Shown here: in pieces, positions 13,301 through 24,234 of the stretch
Layout of the letters: the number at the start of each line of letters is the position of its first letter
How positions within the stretch are numbered: position 1 is the stretch's first letter
NCBI RefSeq assembly: GCF_024713975.1
Contig: NC_091098.1
Coordinates: 13,440,316-13,504,315 of the forward strand
Origin: Paralichthys olivaceus
Taxonomy: Eukaryota; Chordata; Actinopteri; Pleuronectiformes; Paralichthyidae
Reading direction: 5' to 3'
Length of the DNA stretch: 64,000 nt
Position numbers and translations under genes: made by a program
The notes under the pieces: generated by a model
What the model was told of the DNA's origin: nothing
The model's input: only the letters and a program-made list of their open reading frames with translations
Database searches by the model: none

Positions 13301-14813
13301 ATAATATTCAGTGAACCAACCAGAGACCCTTCCTTTGTCCTCGGTTCATTAATGCCAACCATTTAAATGATAAGAACAATCAGCGCTTATGTTTCTGATA
13401 GTGAGGATGTGCATAGGAAAATCAGCATTCAATGTCCCTCTTTGTTTTGCATGACCCTCATCTGTTACCATTAGAGTCATGTCTCTGTGAGGACGCTCCC
13501 CTCACTGCAACGATAAGACTCTGGGGCTGCTTTTACAATCTCAGCTTGCAGTTTATCTGCTTATCTGCACATATGTGTACCAGTGTCCCCAATGCAACAA
13601 CGCAGGCTTTTGTTTTCACGGTGGGAATCGAGGTCTGTCTCATCAGGAAGTCCATGTCCAGCATCAATCACTGACAATTGTTCAGTGACTGATATTATTC
13701 TACTACATCCCTGTTTAACTTGTACTCTTGTGCACAAGAGAAAAATATTCATAACGTGCACACTGATACAATCTGCTGTTGCAACGTGAAAGAGGAATGT
13801 AGATAATAGACAGGTAGTTGATTTACACACCCAACATTCTCAGAATCGCTGCTGTGTTATTCAATGCACCTCACATCCCCTTTAACTGAAGGGAATACCT
13901 GACCCTGGCCTGATTCACCAACACAAAGAGTGAGTTGGGTGCACAGGAAGCAGGAACACTGAATGCATTGTTCCTGTGCCGAACATTAATCCCACTTGGA
14001 AGGTATATAGCCAGTCGATTATTTTTTTTGCCCTGTCTCTTATTTTATTTATTTTTTTAAATGAAGAGCAACATGACACATTCTATCAAACCAGACGCTG
14101 AATCATCGCACAGGACAGATGTTCTGTACTAGAGGTTAATCAGAATCAGATGTTGTGGTCCGGCAGAGTGGGCTGCGCCAATAGTAACATGCCCAGGCAA
14201 ATAATCCCAATGGATTCAAGAAAACCAGGTCGAAAACCAATTAAAACCCATTAATGTCTGTCATTTCCTGTGTTCAATGCCTTCATATCTGATCCCTACA
14301 AGCCATCAAGTGATATAAACCAGACAGTATCATTAATGAACTATGATGGCCCATGTGTGATCGTGATAATGATTGGGGGTCAGGTCCTGACTTTGGGGGG
14401 AAACCAGATTGACTTGACAGCTGGCAGATCATCTTCAGAGGGATGCAAAGAGGAGGCAAATGGTAACTGGATCATTGACACCATTGCCCAGACAGGCACC
14501 ACTCAGGCACGACTCCCAGACTATGCTGCATAACCATATGATCCTGAACCCGGCATCGCAAAATTCACAACCTACATTTAACCCCACTGCTCAAACCCTG
14601 AGAAATACCAGGAATTCCTTCCAGCTGAAACGCGGAGTCTAAAATAACAAACGGCAGTCAAGGGCAGGACACGTGCTCTAAGTGAACACACTGAAACGAG
14701 TACAGTAAGAATCACCAGGACAGGTCGGATTGTTCTTACCTGTTTCTGCGTATGAAGCTTTTGCTGGAGAATCTGAAGTTGTGCTGGGGGACACATGACA
14801 TGCTGCTCCCCAT
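1386..14813 (-). CDS. plekhn1: pleckstrin homology domain-containing family N member 1 (16 coding exons)
   Basis: Coding exons in transcript order: 14813-14740, 12881-12794, 12636-12475, 11038-10958, 10436-10346, 8582-8449, 7906-7757, 6484-6404, 6303-6228, 5977-5832, 5559-5407, 4178-3936, 3393-3238, 2954-2706, 2494-2434, 1570-1386; all GT-AG with consistent phase, 709 aa (human about 611). The protein starts MGSSMSCVPQ, like human MGNSHCVPQ, a myristoylation site followed by a cysteine. Two PH-type modules follow, roughly residues 93-205 and 250-345, then a long Ser/Pro-rich, probably disordered tail ending near a YDNIWEYD block that resembles the human C-terminal YDHLWDE. Human PLEKHN1 is reported to bind cardiolipin and phosphatidic acid and to act at membranes and mitochondria; that role here is by homology. 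The two last exons are the least certain. It lies downstream of klhl17 on the same strand, as in human. Confidence 0.9.
4225..4745. repeat. dispersed repeat with TACTTTTACT-rich ends
   Basis: Within a plekhn1 intron, both ends carry runs related to CTACTTTTACT and ACTTTTACTCAAGTA, surrounding a unique-looking centre. Sequences of this type occur many times in teleost genomes, probably as a non-autonomous DNA transposon. The boundaries are approximate and the family name is not assigned. Confidence 0.45.
5832..7906 (-). other. plekhn1: exons encoding the second PH-like module of Plekhn1
   Basis: Exons 7906-7757, 6484-6404, 6303-6228 and 5977-5832 encode residues 211 to 361. Key blocks are VTKVRLQHLPCQ, EQSDRLLVMYPATLIILSEE, KLPLNMITV and the C-terminal helix ending CDWIQHFKAADV with the canonical PH-domain tryptophan. 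The human counterpart has SRVKLQHLPAQEQWDRLLVLYP at the same place, including the same exon junction after the Gln. Confidence 0.8.
8583..10345. other. plekhn1 intron, no feature recognised
   Basis: A 1.8 kb intron between the exons 10436-10346 and 8582-8449. Base composition is ordinary, with no recognisable coding exon, RNA gene or clear repeat on either strand. Confidence 0.5.
10346..12636 (-). other. plekhn1: exons encoding the first PH-like module of Plekhn1
   Basis: Exons 12636-12475, 11038-10958 and 10436-10346 encode residues 55 to 166. They carry GRMIHSSKVRFRFLHCQ, then DIHDCFLDLFQTHLHFVSN and GTLPLEELSICNL, which align with the human beta-strand blocks KVVHYAKVQLRFQHSQ, DVSDCYLELFPAHLYFQ and LLPLTELSVCPL. 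The closing helix (ELDLWFGLLKEN) comes from the next exon at 8582-8449. Confidence 0.8.
11391..11670 (+). repeat. dispersed teleost repeat (GGATTAGGCAAAAACTA family)
   Basis: This intronic stretch contains GGATTAGGCAAAAACTAT, a GTGCGGATCCAGAT block and a GGGAATAATTCATGG block in the order typical of a very common fish interspersed repeat. Related fragments are at 13112-13200, 17930-18068 (reverse) and 30408-30570, showing a dispersed family inside this window alone. I know the pattern but do not assign a class. Confidence 0.55.
12881..14739. other. first plekhn1 intron
   Basis: It separates the lipid-anchor exon from the second exon. It holds a fragment of the dispersed repeat described at 11391 (here 13112-13200, with CGCCAAGGAGGTTATGTTTT) and an unexplained open stretch at 14270-14533. 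No exon of a known gene was recognised. Confidence 0.45.
13112..13200 (+). repeat. fragment of dispersed teleost repeat
   Basis: It contains the 5'-type block CGCCAAGGAGGTTATGTTTT followed by TGTTTGTTTGCAAGCA and GTGAAATTTGGTGCAG, the same order as in the repeat at 11391-11670. It lies in the first plekhn1 intron. Confidence 0.45.
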
Positions 14814-15100
14814 GCTGCTGTGCTCTGTGAGGCTTCTGCTGCTGCTCTGTAGACAAATGACTCCTGTGATGGAAGAGTGTTATCCAGTAGTGCAGTGTGT
14901 GTCTGTGTGTGTGCTCCCTGCTGAAGTCAGACTTGTACTGAGGGAGAAGTGGGCAGGGTGTAGTAGTCAGACCTGTGAGAGAGTGTGTGCGTAACAGGGG
15001 TGGAGTTTGGGGCTGTGTCAAACAGTGTGTGTGTGTGTGTGTGTGTGGTGAATAACCAGTAGGAATCACACCTTCTGTGAGTTTCCTCTGTCTGTTAAAT
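14814..15100 (-). promoter_or_regulatory. plekhn1: plekhn1 5' untranslated region and probable promoter
   Basis: Upstream of the plekhn1 start codon (14813-14811) the minus strand runs without an obvious splice acceptor, so the first exon probably includes 5' untranslated sequence here. A (TG/CA) run sits at about 15026-15046. No clear TATA box was seen; the exact start site is not readable. Confidence 0.35.
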
Positions 15101-15849
15101 CAATCCCAACAACGAAGATCATGGGTGTGGGGGGTTTCAGGGAGAAGTGTGCCATTTCACACCTTCCAGGGGCCAAATGGGGCTCATTGTTGTTTGACCG
15201 CTGCACTGAGTGGCCACTAAACATGGATGGTGTGTGTCAATCAAAGGCAAGATGGAAGCTTCCATTGGCATGTCCAGACATGAAAAATGCCTGTAGTTTG
15301 TTTGGTGTTATTTGGAAACTTAAAATGTCTGGGAAACTTTATGTTTCACAATTGTAGATGATCTATTTATTTGGAAAGAAAACTACGTATGTGTTAAAAA
15401 TAGGCCAAAGCTCCCTGTAATATTGAAACTGTGTCAGAGAATGAATTTTGGTGTATTACAGATTGTTCTGTCTTTTCTTTATGGCATATGTTTCTTTAGC
15501 ATTTCATTTTTGGGATTGGAAGTCAGGATGGTTTGAACCATGTGTATGTATTCAAATGCTCTTTTTTCCATAAGGCAATGGGTGTATGCAAACATGTCTA
15601 GTTTGCATGTAAGGTGTTTGGTTGTAAATGAGATATCTGCCATGTAAAAAGTGAAAGTCAACAGAACAAAATTATTGAGTCCTTATTCTTGCAAATGTAG
15701 TGTAAAGTTCATTCATACAGTCAACCCCATCAACCAAACCATTCCCATTGAAACATTTAAGGAATTCATTTTTGAAAAAGAGTTGGTTTTAGGTTCCAGC
15801 ATTGATTAACACTAGTGTATGTTATTTGTATTTTTAGTTACTCTTATTT

Positions 15850-15975
15850 TATGACACTTGCATGTTGAGTTGCTTGAGGTGCCTGGGATTTAAGATTTTC
15901 ATTGCCAACATGTACGCTGTATCTGTTGTGCAGATGACAAATAAAACCTTTGAAACCTTTGAAACCTTTGATTAC
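15850..15975 (+). repeat. probable retroelement 3' tail with CTTTGAAAC repeats
   Basis: The sequence ends with GATGACAAATAAAACCTTTG followed by further copies of the nonamer CTTTGAAAC. A unique 3' end passing into a short tandem tail is typical of some non-LTR retroelements in fish. Only the 3' end is seen; no reverse transcriptase frame is present nearby. Confidence 0.4.
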
Positions 15976-16659
15976 TCACACTAGTTTCCAGCCTTGTTTA
16001 ATTTGAATGATCAGTACCAAGTGGCCTTATCAGTCAGACGGAGGAGTCAAACCCTTGTGATGGTTTTATGTTTGCTCATTAATTAGGTCATTGTCTGTGT
16101 TGAGCTGCTGCACTCTATAGTCATCATGCGACGTGTGCTGCGATGTCAGGCCCCTCGCTGCCAACCTGCTCAACCAGATTGTTCAAACGGATCCACCCGA
16201 GGCAGCAACAGACATCATCCTGGTAACAACCAACTGTAGACTTCAGGACTGTTATTGTTCTTCAGCTTGTGTGATTGTTCTTTGTTTGATTGATCCCACA
16301 GCTAATGAAAAGGTCCAGTAGTTTAATCAATGAAGAAAACTGATTTAATTACATGTGACTTAAATGAATGTAAAACATGGATCTAATCCTGAGCTAATAT
16401 TGGCACTGAGTCTGACTTCTTCAGAATACACAATTATTTTAACGTAATAAGTATCTTGTGACAAACTCAAACTATAACGGATGTGTAGGTGAAGGCCAAA
16501 ATCACAACATGGCATATCAAATTTAGGTCATAGAAATTCTAAGGAGAAAAATATCTATATCATCATTGGTTATTTACCCTCTCTTGAGTAAATGATTTGT
16601 TTTATTTTGGTGTTACTTAAATACTTTAGATAACAATAATAACGATAATGACAATAATG

Positions 16660-16740
16660 GCAAAAATAAACTTTATTTATTTAGCACTTTTCAAAACTCA
16701 GTGCATCACAGGGAGAAATGATACAAGCAATTTAAATAAC
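16660..16740 (+). repeat. LINE-like 3' end fragment
   Basis: It contains ACTTTATTTATTTAGCACTT, resembling the widespread teleost ATTTATTTGTATAGCAC type of repeat; a related but longer example is at 50305-50560. The family is not assigned. Confidence 0.35.
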
Positions 16741-17088
16741 AGATTAAATATCAAGAAATCATTAATCAATGGAGCGTGGACCATGCCCGCATATTTGTCT
16801 TTTCTGTCCACATATTCAACTTCATTTTATGAGACAGTAGGATGTTTACTATCAAGGATCCTGGGCTTGGAAAAGGTTACTTACTCAATCCATTAAATGG
16901 TTTCAGGAAACTGACACTTACTAATTATTTACTCTCATACAGGACAATGCTAACATTGCTCACGCTCCTCTGTAATGTACTATGCTTTAACACAGGGTAA
17001 ATATTTGATTAAGAGGTGCATCTTCACATCATCTTATTCTATTTCTACAGACATTAAAGCTGAACACAAAAATGCTTAATTTATGTGA

Positions 17089-17461
17089 CTTAAAGTTACA
17101 GTGTGTAGAATTTGGTGATATCTAGTGTTGAAATTGCATGTTGCAGCTGAACACCTCTCACCTCACCTTCCAAAAATGAAAAAGAAATTGTGGTAGCCTT
17201 AAATTGTCATAAAAACTCAAAAGGTGTTTAGTTTGTCCAGTCTGGACTAATGTAAAAAAAACATGGCGGCCTCCGTAGAGAGGGTCCCCTCAATGTAAAT
17301 ATAAAGTATTTAAATATAAAGGGCCTTTTCTGGGAGATAGAAAACTGCAGTTCATACAATTTAGATAAAACGAACTAGTGAGAACATCATGAGGATTATT
17401 CTACATTAAATTTCTGCCAACAGTTCCCTTTCACCTAAATCTTACACACTGGACCTTTAAG
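17089..17461. mobile_element. MITE copy 1 (non-autonomous DNA transposon)
   Basis: This 373-base element has imperfect terminal inverted repeats: the left end CTTAAAGTTACAGTGTGTAG and the reverse complement of the right end CTTAAAGGTCCAGTGTGTAA. It has no coding capacity. A near full-length relative is at 20295-20675 and a truncated one at 41344-41497. The inverted ends and dispersed copies are seen directly; MITE status is inference. Confidence 0.75.
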
Positions 17462-17929
17462 TAAATGAGACCATCTGAATAACTATTGTCCTTGTAGCAG
17501 TTTGAAGATTATGTATTTTATCTAATTTGGATCCATTAACAGTAATCTGATTCTTTTACTGAGTAATCTAACTGATTACACTATGGTCCCTGTAATTCAA
17601 CCCATGATGTCATCATTTGAAAACAGGTTTCTTGTCTGGAAGTGGATCATCATAGAAAAAGCAGTAAAATGAACTTGATAATACACGTAGCCGACATGGT
17701 GAGTCATGTCTCTTTCGCAGTATTCCATGAAGAAAGCAGCTAAGAGAAAAACAGCAAGGGAATTTTTACTGTGAGAAATCCAAGGTTGTATAATGAAGTC
17801 ACATGCCAGAATGGTAAATCTTTCCCTAAAATGTGACTCAGTCCTGCACATACCTCCACCAAAGCCCAGTACTTCCCTTACATTGTCTAACTGCACTAAA
17901 TTGTACACACTCAAAATTATCTGTCGTTT

Positions 17930-18068
17930 TTTAAACGATCCATGAATTATTATCTAGAAAAATGTGGAAAAACGCCTCCCTAATCTCGCAAAATTAAAGA
18001 AACACCAAGTTTTGTTGTAATCCGTCCGGTAGTTCTTGCTTAATCGTGTTGACAAACAAACAAACAAA
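17930..18068 (-). repeat. reverse fragment of dispersed teleost repeat
   Basis: Read on the minus strand it begins with GTTTGTTTGTTTGTCAACAC and continues with a variant of the AAGAACTACCGGACGGATTA block found in the repeat at 11391-11670. Confidence 0.45.
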
Positions 18069-18356
18069 CTAAAAATAATAATAAATATATTAAAATGTTA
18101 ATGTAAGTGATTATACTGTATATTGAGCATTTACTCACATGCTGTATGCAAGCACATCACCATTCATCTTCAGTTTATAGTATCTAGATATAAAATTATG
18201 CTAAAAGAAATGAATTCTGTAAACAATACTCAATTACAAGTTCAAACTTGACAATCTGATGGTTAACTTAAATCGAGTCATGTTGAAGTTTAAAAAGCGC
18301 TATGTGGAGAGGTTTTAACTGACACTAATGTTTTTAAAAGTTAAACTAGAATGCTT

Positions 18357-18393
18357 CTATTCCATTTCCATTCCATTTCCATATTTCCATTTC
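18357..18393 (+). repeat. short TTCCAT tandem repeat
   Basis: Imperfect tandem copies of TTCCATTTCCAT, followed at 18401-18422 by a doubled TGTTCTCACAAT unit. Confidence 0.6.
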
Positions 18394-20294
18394 TATTGAT
18401 TGTTCTCACAATTGTTCTCACTTATCTTGTGCTTGGCCCATGTTGAAACCACCTCAGTCTGAAGGCAGAATCATGAAGTCCTACTTTGTCGTATCACCAG
18501 TTTTAAAATTGATCACATCTCCCCCATAGCTTTCAAGTGTGACTGTTGGTAAATGTGGTTGAACTCTTCATGTGGGATTATACAAACCAGCTTCTGCCAA
18601 CCTTTTACAGGACAACATCAACTTCAGTTTAAATAGTAGGTAATGTGCCTGTTGTTACACACCTCACTCTGTGGGTAAGTTCACGGCAGCAGATCTCAAT
18701 CCCACAGTTCTTTGTCACATTGCTCAACGGGAAGGGGAAATACCAGGTACATTTGCCAAAAGCAACAGCAGACAAACAGCCCATTCATTTTCCCATCACA
18801 TCTCATATGGTGGGGCCGATGATTCCTGAATGAGCTGTTTCCTAACAATAACCCACATCGTTAAAAATAATGACTTTATATTTTGGTATGTTCCAGTTTC
18901 GGCCTTTGCTCACAAAATAATATCCATGTCATCCAGCCCCTTAGACCTTTTACAACTGAACCAAAGTAAATTATACTTCATATTTATTTTCCTTAAAGTT
19001 GAACCCGCCTGTTTCATTTTATGAGATTTATTGCATCTGTTTAAAAGAAGAAACCTCAAATCTATTTTCATAATGGCATTCCCACCATGTATGGTGGGTT
19101 GAACTTTGGCTCTCCCCGAGAAGTCACTCATTTGTGTTTATCCAGTCTCAGCGGGTGAGAGCAGCGGTGCTAAAGTCACACCTCAGGCCACTAAAAGGCA
19201 GTCTGCATACGAGGCCCCCAACATCAGGTGTCCAACGGAGACTCTGACGTGCCAAAGTTCTCACACACGGCCACCATATAGGTTCTTAATTGGACTTCGG
19301 CCCCACTTTGAAGACAAGATCAGTCAAAGTCAGTTTAAATGTTTCAGTTTCTAAACTGAACAGATGCCTGTTTTTGTCACAGACTACAAGTTTATATGAT
19401 CTTATTAAACTAAGATTCTTTTTTATTAAGAGGCAACAATTATGCACATACTGTAGATATACAGTATCTATGTGTATGGAAATAAATGTATTTTATCATT
19501 TACTTTAAATTTATTTTCCAATAACCGCACTTGGAATGGAAAGCAACAGCTAGTAGGTCAATGGGCAGTTACAATCTTATGTATGCCCTTTGAAATCAGA
19601 CGATGTAAACATGGACTGAGATACTTGATGTAGTTAAAAGGACACAGTTCAGCATTTACAACAAAGTGCTTGTTGGATAATCACTGTGTTTCTGTTGACA
19701 TTTCTTTCTCTAAGTCTCTTTTCTTTTATTTAGGCTGTGTCTCTTTACAGGTCACACTAACATGATAAACACCAGCTCACCGTCTGTTGATTTATCTCTG
19801 AAGGCACTGATACAGTAGATAGCCATAACAAACAGCCAGTGTCTCTGGATTACTATTCATACTATTCGGATTACCGATTTTGTGCAGCAAGAGTCTTTTT
19901 CTCAAACATATATACTGAATGTAGGGGGAATAAATGAGTGACTGTATTATGGTGAGTTGTGACTGTGATTGGTCCGCATCAGAAGTTTCAAAAGTCTTAC
20001 TGAGGATTCCCCTTATTGCAAAACTTGGAAAAATGCAACCCCTCACTCCACCTTAGTTTAGCTGAATTTCTGGATGCCCATGCTGTCATGATGATTACTA
20101 TTTCCTTCTGGGCAAAGCAGGTAGCCTGAGGCTGGGCGCATTGTTCCCACTATACCCTGCTCCCATAGACAACCATTTAATACTTAAACTGTCATGAAAA
20201 TAGCATTAAAAGTAATGTGATAAATCCAAAATTGCACAAGATTCCAAAAGCGGAACAAGAGCTTTATAGATGAAAGTCACCTGCCCCTTTTACG

Positions 20295-20675
20295 TTTAAC
20301 TGTTCAGTGTGTAGAATTTAGTGACATCTAGTGGTGAAGTTGCATGTTGCAGCTGAATACCCCTCACCTCACCCCCCCTATCCAAACATGGAGGAGAACC
20401 TGTGATAGCCTTCAGTTGTCATAAAAACTCAAAAGCTGTTTAGTTTGTCCAGTCTGGACTACTGTAAAAAAAAAAATGGCAGCCTGTGTAGAGAGGAGCC
20501 GCTCTTAATGTTAATACAAAGTATTAACATATAAAGGTCTCATTCAAGAGTAAAGAAAACAACAATTTGTACCATTTAGATGAAATACACTAGTGAAAAC
20601 ATCATTAAGATTATTTTAGATTCAATTTCTGCCAATAGAGCCCTTTCACCTAAATCTTACACACTGGACCTTTAA
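20295..20675. mobile_element. MITE copy 2
   Basis: It is collinear with the copy at 17089-17461 over its full length: left end TTCAGTGTGTAGAATTTAGT, a central GTCCAGTCTGGACTA palindrome, and right end CACACTGGACCTTTAA. Single-base differences and small indels show the two copies are old, not a recent duplication. Confidence 0.75.
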
Positions 20676-22686
20676 ATAAAATCTCTAGCTGAAAATCTGC
20701 AGATGTAGTTGAATTGTAAAGGTGGTTAATGTCCATTCATTTTAATAGGAAAAATTAGCTAGCAGTCCCACAGATTAATGATTCATTTGTGTGAATCTGC
20801 AGTAATTCATATTGTTCATATTGCTCTGCAAAGTGTTCCCGTGTCTGGTTTAGAATATTTTCCGCTAAGAACACATTTCCGCGAGCTGCACAGCGATAAA
20901 TAGTTTTGATGGGGTTGACAGATTTTCCATCACAAACCGGCCCTTATCTTAAGTAGCAGGTCGAGAAGTGTTTGTTCTCTCGTAGGTGCAGCGGTGCGAT
21001 GACACTTCAGTCCCTCTGCATCTCCATGGCTCGATAAGGGCTGTGCAGCGGCTTACACCAGGGGAAAGAGGAGAGGCTCCAGTGGCAGGAATGCTGCAAA
21101 GACCGAGGGAAGGAACTGACCGGCCCCCCCACCCCTCACCCCGGGATCAGCTGCAGCAGCTCCTCCAGAGCGAGCACATTCATATAGACAAGTTGTAAAC
21201 TCATCAGCATCCTCATGGCAGCAGAGGTGACTCACAGCTAGAGCAAGTAGAGACACACAAACACAGATGACGGTCAGAAATTCCTTACCCCTCTTTGCAC
21301 ACATTGTGGGCTACTCCTGAAAAAATCCTTTTAGTTTCATACACTTATTCCTCTCATGCTTGATATGTGACTCTTAAATTTGAGAACGTTGGCGGTGGTC
21401 AGCTTGAATTCATTTTTATTACATTGGATGCCAATGGTAACACATGACGAACAGGATCCAACGATGAAACTTCTCAAACCCTTGTGTATATGTTCCAGAA
21501 TATGAGTAAATGGCTTCATGCATTGTTCTCTGATGAATTCATCTCATTCTGCAAAACTTCCTGTCAACTTCCTACAGAATCACGTGATCCCTGCATCAAC
21601 AAATCACATTATCTATTTCTGTAATAGAGCAACAAACAACTGCTGCACTTTGTGCGACCATAACATGTGGCACAGATGTGATGTCCTGTTAAACCTGCTG
21701 TGTGCAGTCGTAGCACATTTCCCACCTTTCGAATCTGGAGTATTTTGCTCTGTTTACTGTATTAGTCCTGTTTGTATTGAGAGTGGGAGTTCATAGGTTC
21801 GAGTACATGCAGCGGCAGCCACAGGTGTGAATGCCATGTGACTGAGGTCAAGAAGGGTAAAGTGAGAGTGTTCAGCTGTCTGCTTGGATCACTGTGAAAG
21901 AGGAGTATGTTGGGAAGGTACCAAGCAACAGTGTTTAGTGAGCCTAGCAACAAACACTGGTAGCGACACTGCTTTCAGTGTGCGTGAGTGTTTTAATGTG
22001 TTTTCATTTGGCATTCAACTGCCTCACTTATCCAGAGTGACATGTTGTGAGCACAGTGAGACGCTTGCAGTACTTGGAGATACATTTCAGTTAAAGAATA
22101 TGCTTTCAAACGTTGTACTGATCAGTATATGTGTGCGTGTGTGTGTGTCTATTCAAAGTTATCACATCTGAAAACAACTTTATTTCATTTTTTTACAGTG
22201 TGTAGTATTGCTCCATTTTTTGATAGTGCAAAATTCAATATTTTAAAGTTAATCATAAATAAACATAAATTAACAATTATCACCACATTAAACACAAACA
22301 AAAAAAAGTAACAGATACATTGAAATTGCACATCCATAACTTTAGCTATCTTTTTTATTTACAGTTTAATCAGCAGAATGGAGGCCAAAGACTTATGTGG
22401 TTTTGTGCACCTTTTGTCTTTAAGTCTGTCTCACGGTGACTTTACAGAATAACGGCATCTCCATAAGACCATCATAGCCCCAATTCTACTGGGTCCGCTC
22501 TAACGCACAGATGTAAAAAGTAGAAGTAAACAGATCCAGATCAACAAAATCCTTCAAAATAAGGAGAGAAAAAAAGGCAACTTCTTGGAAGTCTGGAATG
22601 AAAATATCACTGCGCTTCACATGAACTGAACTGAACTGAACCCAGGTATTGACTGTTAACTGAGATAAGACTCATAATGTGATCCT

Positions 22687-22692
22687 TTTATT
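22687..22692 (-). terminator. klhl17: candidate klhl17 polyadenylation signal
   Basis: Plus-strand TTTATT reads AATAAA on the minus strand, about 1.55 kb beyond the klhl17 stop codon. A second candidate is at 22354-22359. Which is used needs transcript data. Confidence 0.25.
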
Positions 22693-23508
22693 TAAGAAAA
22701 TGCAAGTTCCGTGGTGATTATTGGAAATCACCCACCACAGGTTCTCTAGCCCGTATATTTTCCGTTAATTATACAGTTGTTTGTAGTTCAAGTTGGATCT
22801 ATTTAAAAAATGAGGTAATAAAACAAGACACTACACTTGATGGAGTGTAGAGGGAAATATGACAGCACCAAGTGTCGACCACGTGACTGATCCTGGTCAA
22901 GTGTTGGTATACTGAAGTTAACTACAGTAGTACTCGCTGGGTTATGCATTTTAAGCTGTCACATATGCAATGATTTTATCCAGCTCTGTGTCTTTTTAAA
23001 TGCAATAGAGACACAGAATTAAATAAAACATAGTCTTTTCATTGACTGGTCAATAGGTGTGCAAGCAGATGAAGCTTTTTGCACATATGAAGTAAACATG
23101 TGTTGCAGTGCGAGATCATGCTTGTGGCAGTGAAGAAACATTAAGAAATGCAAATGAAATGCTGCATATCAAATGCAACAGTCCTCTCAGGAGAAACCTC
23201 ACAAATCCCTCTCTGACATTCTCTTTGTCATTCCCATTGATGGTTTGCACATCACACACATACATTTATATATTAATAACACTCTTAAATAGGCTTAGGT
23301 CTGATCTGTGTCCTTCTATAAGCATCTTTAAAAACAGAATATATTATCATTTATACATTTTATGAATAAATACACTTCAATATAATTCTTCTGTTTTTGG
23401 ATGAAAAAAGGATCCAAACTCATTTGCAGAACTGAGGTCGAGCTTCTCTGTGTCGCTGGTTTTCATGCTCTCTTGCAGTGTGTGAAGGGTTTAGAGCATT
23501 GCCTGTGA

Positions 23509-23522
23509 CTGCCACCTAGTGT
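23509..23522 (-). promoter_or_regulatory. CTCF-like motif, minus orientation
   Basis: Read on the minus strand, ACACTAGGTGGCAG matches the CTCF core at 13 of 14 positions. It lies in the klhl17 3' flank. Confidence 0.3.
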
Positions 23523-23915
23523 GGCATGGCAGCGCTACAACATTTTGTCCTCCCGTAGGGAGTTGATGCCGGTACGTAAACATGCATGGTTTCACCAATC
23601 GAACTCTACATTCCAAAAGTAAAATCATTCTGTTTCTCTTTTTTTATACATTTTACAAAATCATCGAAATAAAAATCTTGCAGAAGACGGAAACATCAAA
23701 CCCAAAACATTTACGTCACACATGACAGAAGAAGTGCCCACCACGTTTGATGATGAGTGTGTCAATGAGTGGTGGGGAAAAAAACCAGGAGCTTGAGGAA
23801 AGAGCGGTCAAGGTTCACACATCTTTATCCAGGAATATCTTGAAGAGAGAGGGAGCTGGTATCTGTATGGAGGAGCTGTACCATGGACGTTCAGGCATCC
23901 AGAGTCCATTCGAGA

Positions 23916-24047
23916 ATTACTGGCACTTGGTAAAAATTAGCCAGAGTGGTTTGACCATTTTTCTGAGATTTACATATAGATTTTCTGATTTAGGGTTGCA
24001 CTTTTAAACGAAATGGTCAGCAAATCTTTACCAAGAGTGCCACTAAT
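23916..24047. repeat. fold-back (inverted repeat) sequence
   Basis: The left arm at 23916-23960 contains TGGCACTTGGTAAAAATT and GACCATTT; the right arm at 24011-24047 contains AAATGGTC and CTTTACCAAGAGTGCCA. The arms pair over about 35 bases with a few mismatches and bulges, around a loop of about 50 bases. It could be a small MITE or a hairpin in the klhl17 3' untranslated RNA. Confidence 0.6.
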
Positions 24048-24234
24048 CATTGAGCTTACTGTATTAACAAAACCAGGCATTTACCCTTTTTCCTTTCCCC
24101 CTCCCATCCATTCACCTGTTCACTCCCATCCTCCATTCCTCCTCACCATCTCAAACTGAGCAGTTGCGCCTCTTCCCAGAGCCAGCCTGGGCTGTAGCAG
24201 CAGAGGCTGAGCTCAGCCAAGTGGTGACCCCGTG

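Larger units (their letters stand above)
15100..22300. other. intergenic region between plekhn1 and klhl17
   Basis: About 7 kb with no recognisable gene. It holds a retroelement-like tail (15850-15975), a LINE-like fragment (16660-16740), two copies of a MITE (17089-17461, 20295-20675), a reverse fragment of the dispersed repeat (17930-18068), a TTCCAT tandem run (18357-18393), and one small open frame with a signal-peptide-like start (21304-21053 on the minus strand). The rest is AT-rich single-copy-looking sequence. Confidence 0.5.
22300..24234 (-). other. klhl17: 3' flank and probable 3' untranslated region of klhl17
   Basis: It follows the klhl17 stop codon (24237-24235) on the minus strand. 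Candidate minus-strand AATAAA signals are at 22687-22692 and 22354-22359, which would give a 3' untranslated region of 1.5-1.9 kb; this is inference. It contains the fold-back sequence 23916-24047 and a CTCF-like motif at 23509-23522. A short CTGAA tandem run is at 22624-22642. Confidence 0.4.

Noticed and set aside
14578..15069. 163-codon minus-strand frame over the plekhn1 start
   Set aside because: It is in a different frame from the plekhn1 start exon and includes a translated CA repeat (HTHTHTH); no similarity recognised.
20986..21198. Plus-strand frame with LTPGERGEAPVAG-type sequence
   Set aside because: No family recognised, no splice context with any gene, and it overlaps the minus-strand frame noted as a weak finding.
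23916..23945. Resemblance of TGGCACTTGGTAAAAATT to a miR-183-family microRNA
   Set aside because: The match is partial, the seed region context differs, and the loop is too long for a typical precursor; a fold-back repeat is more likely.
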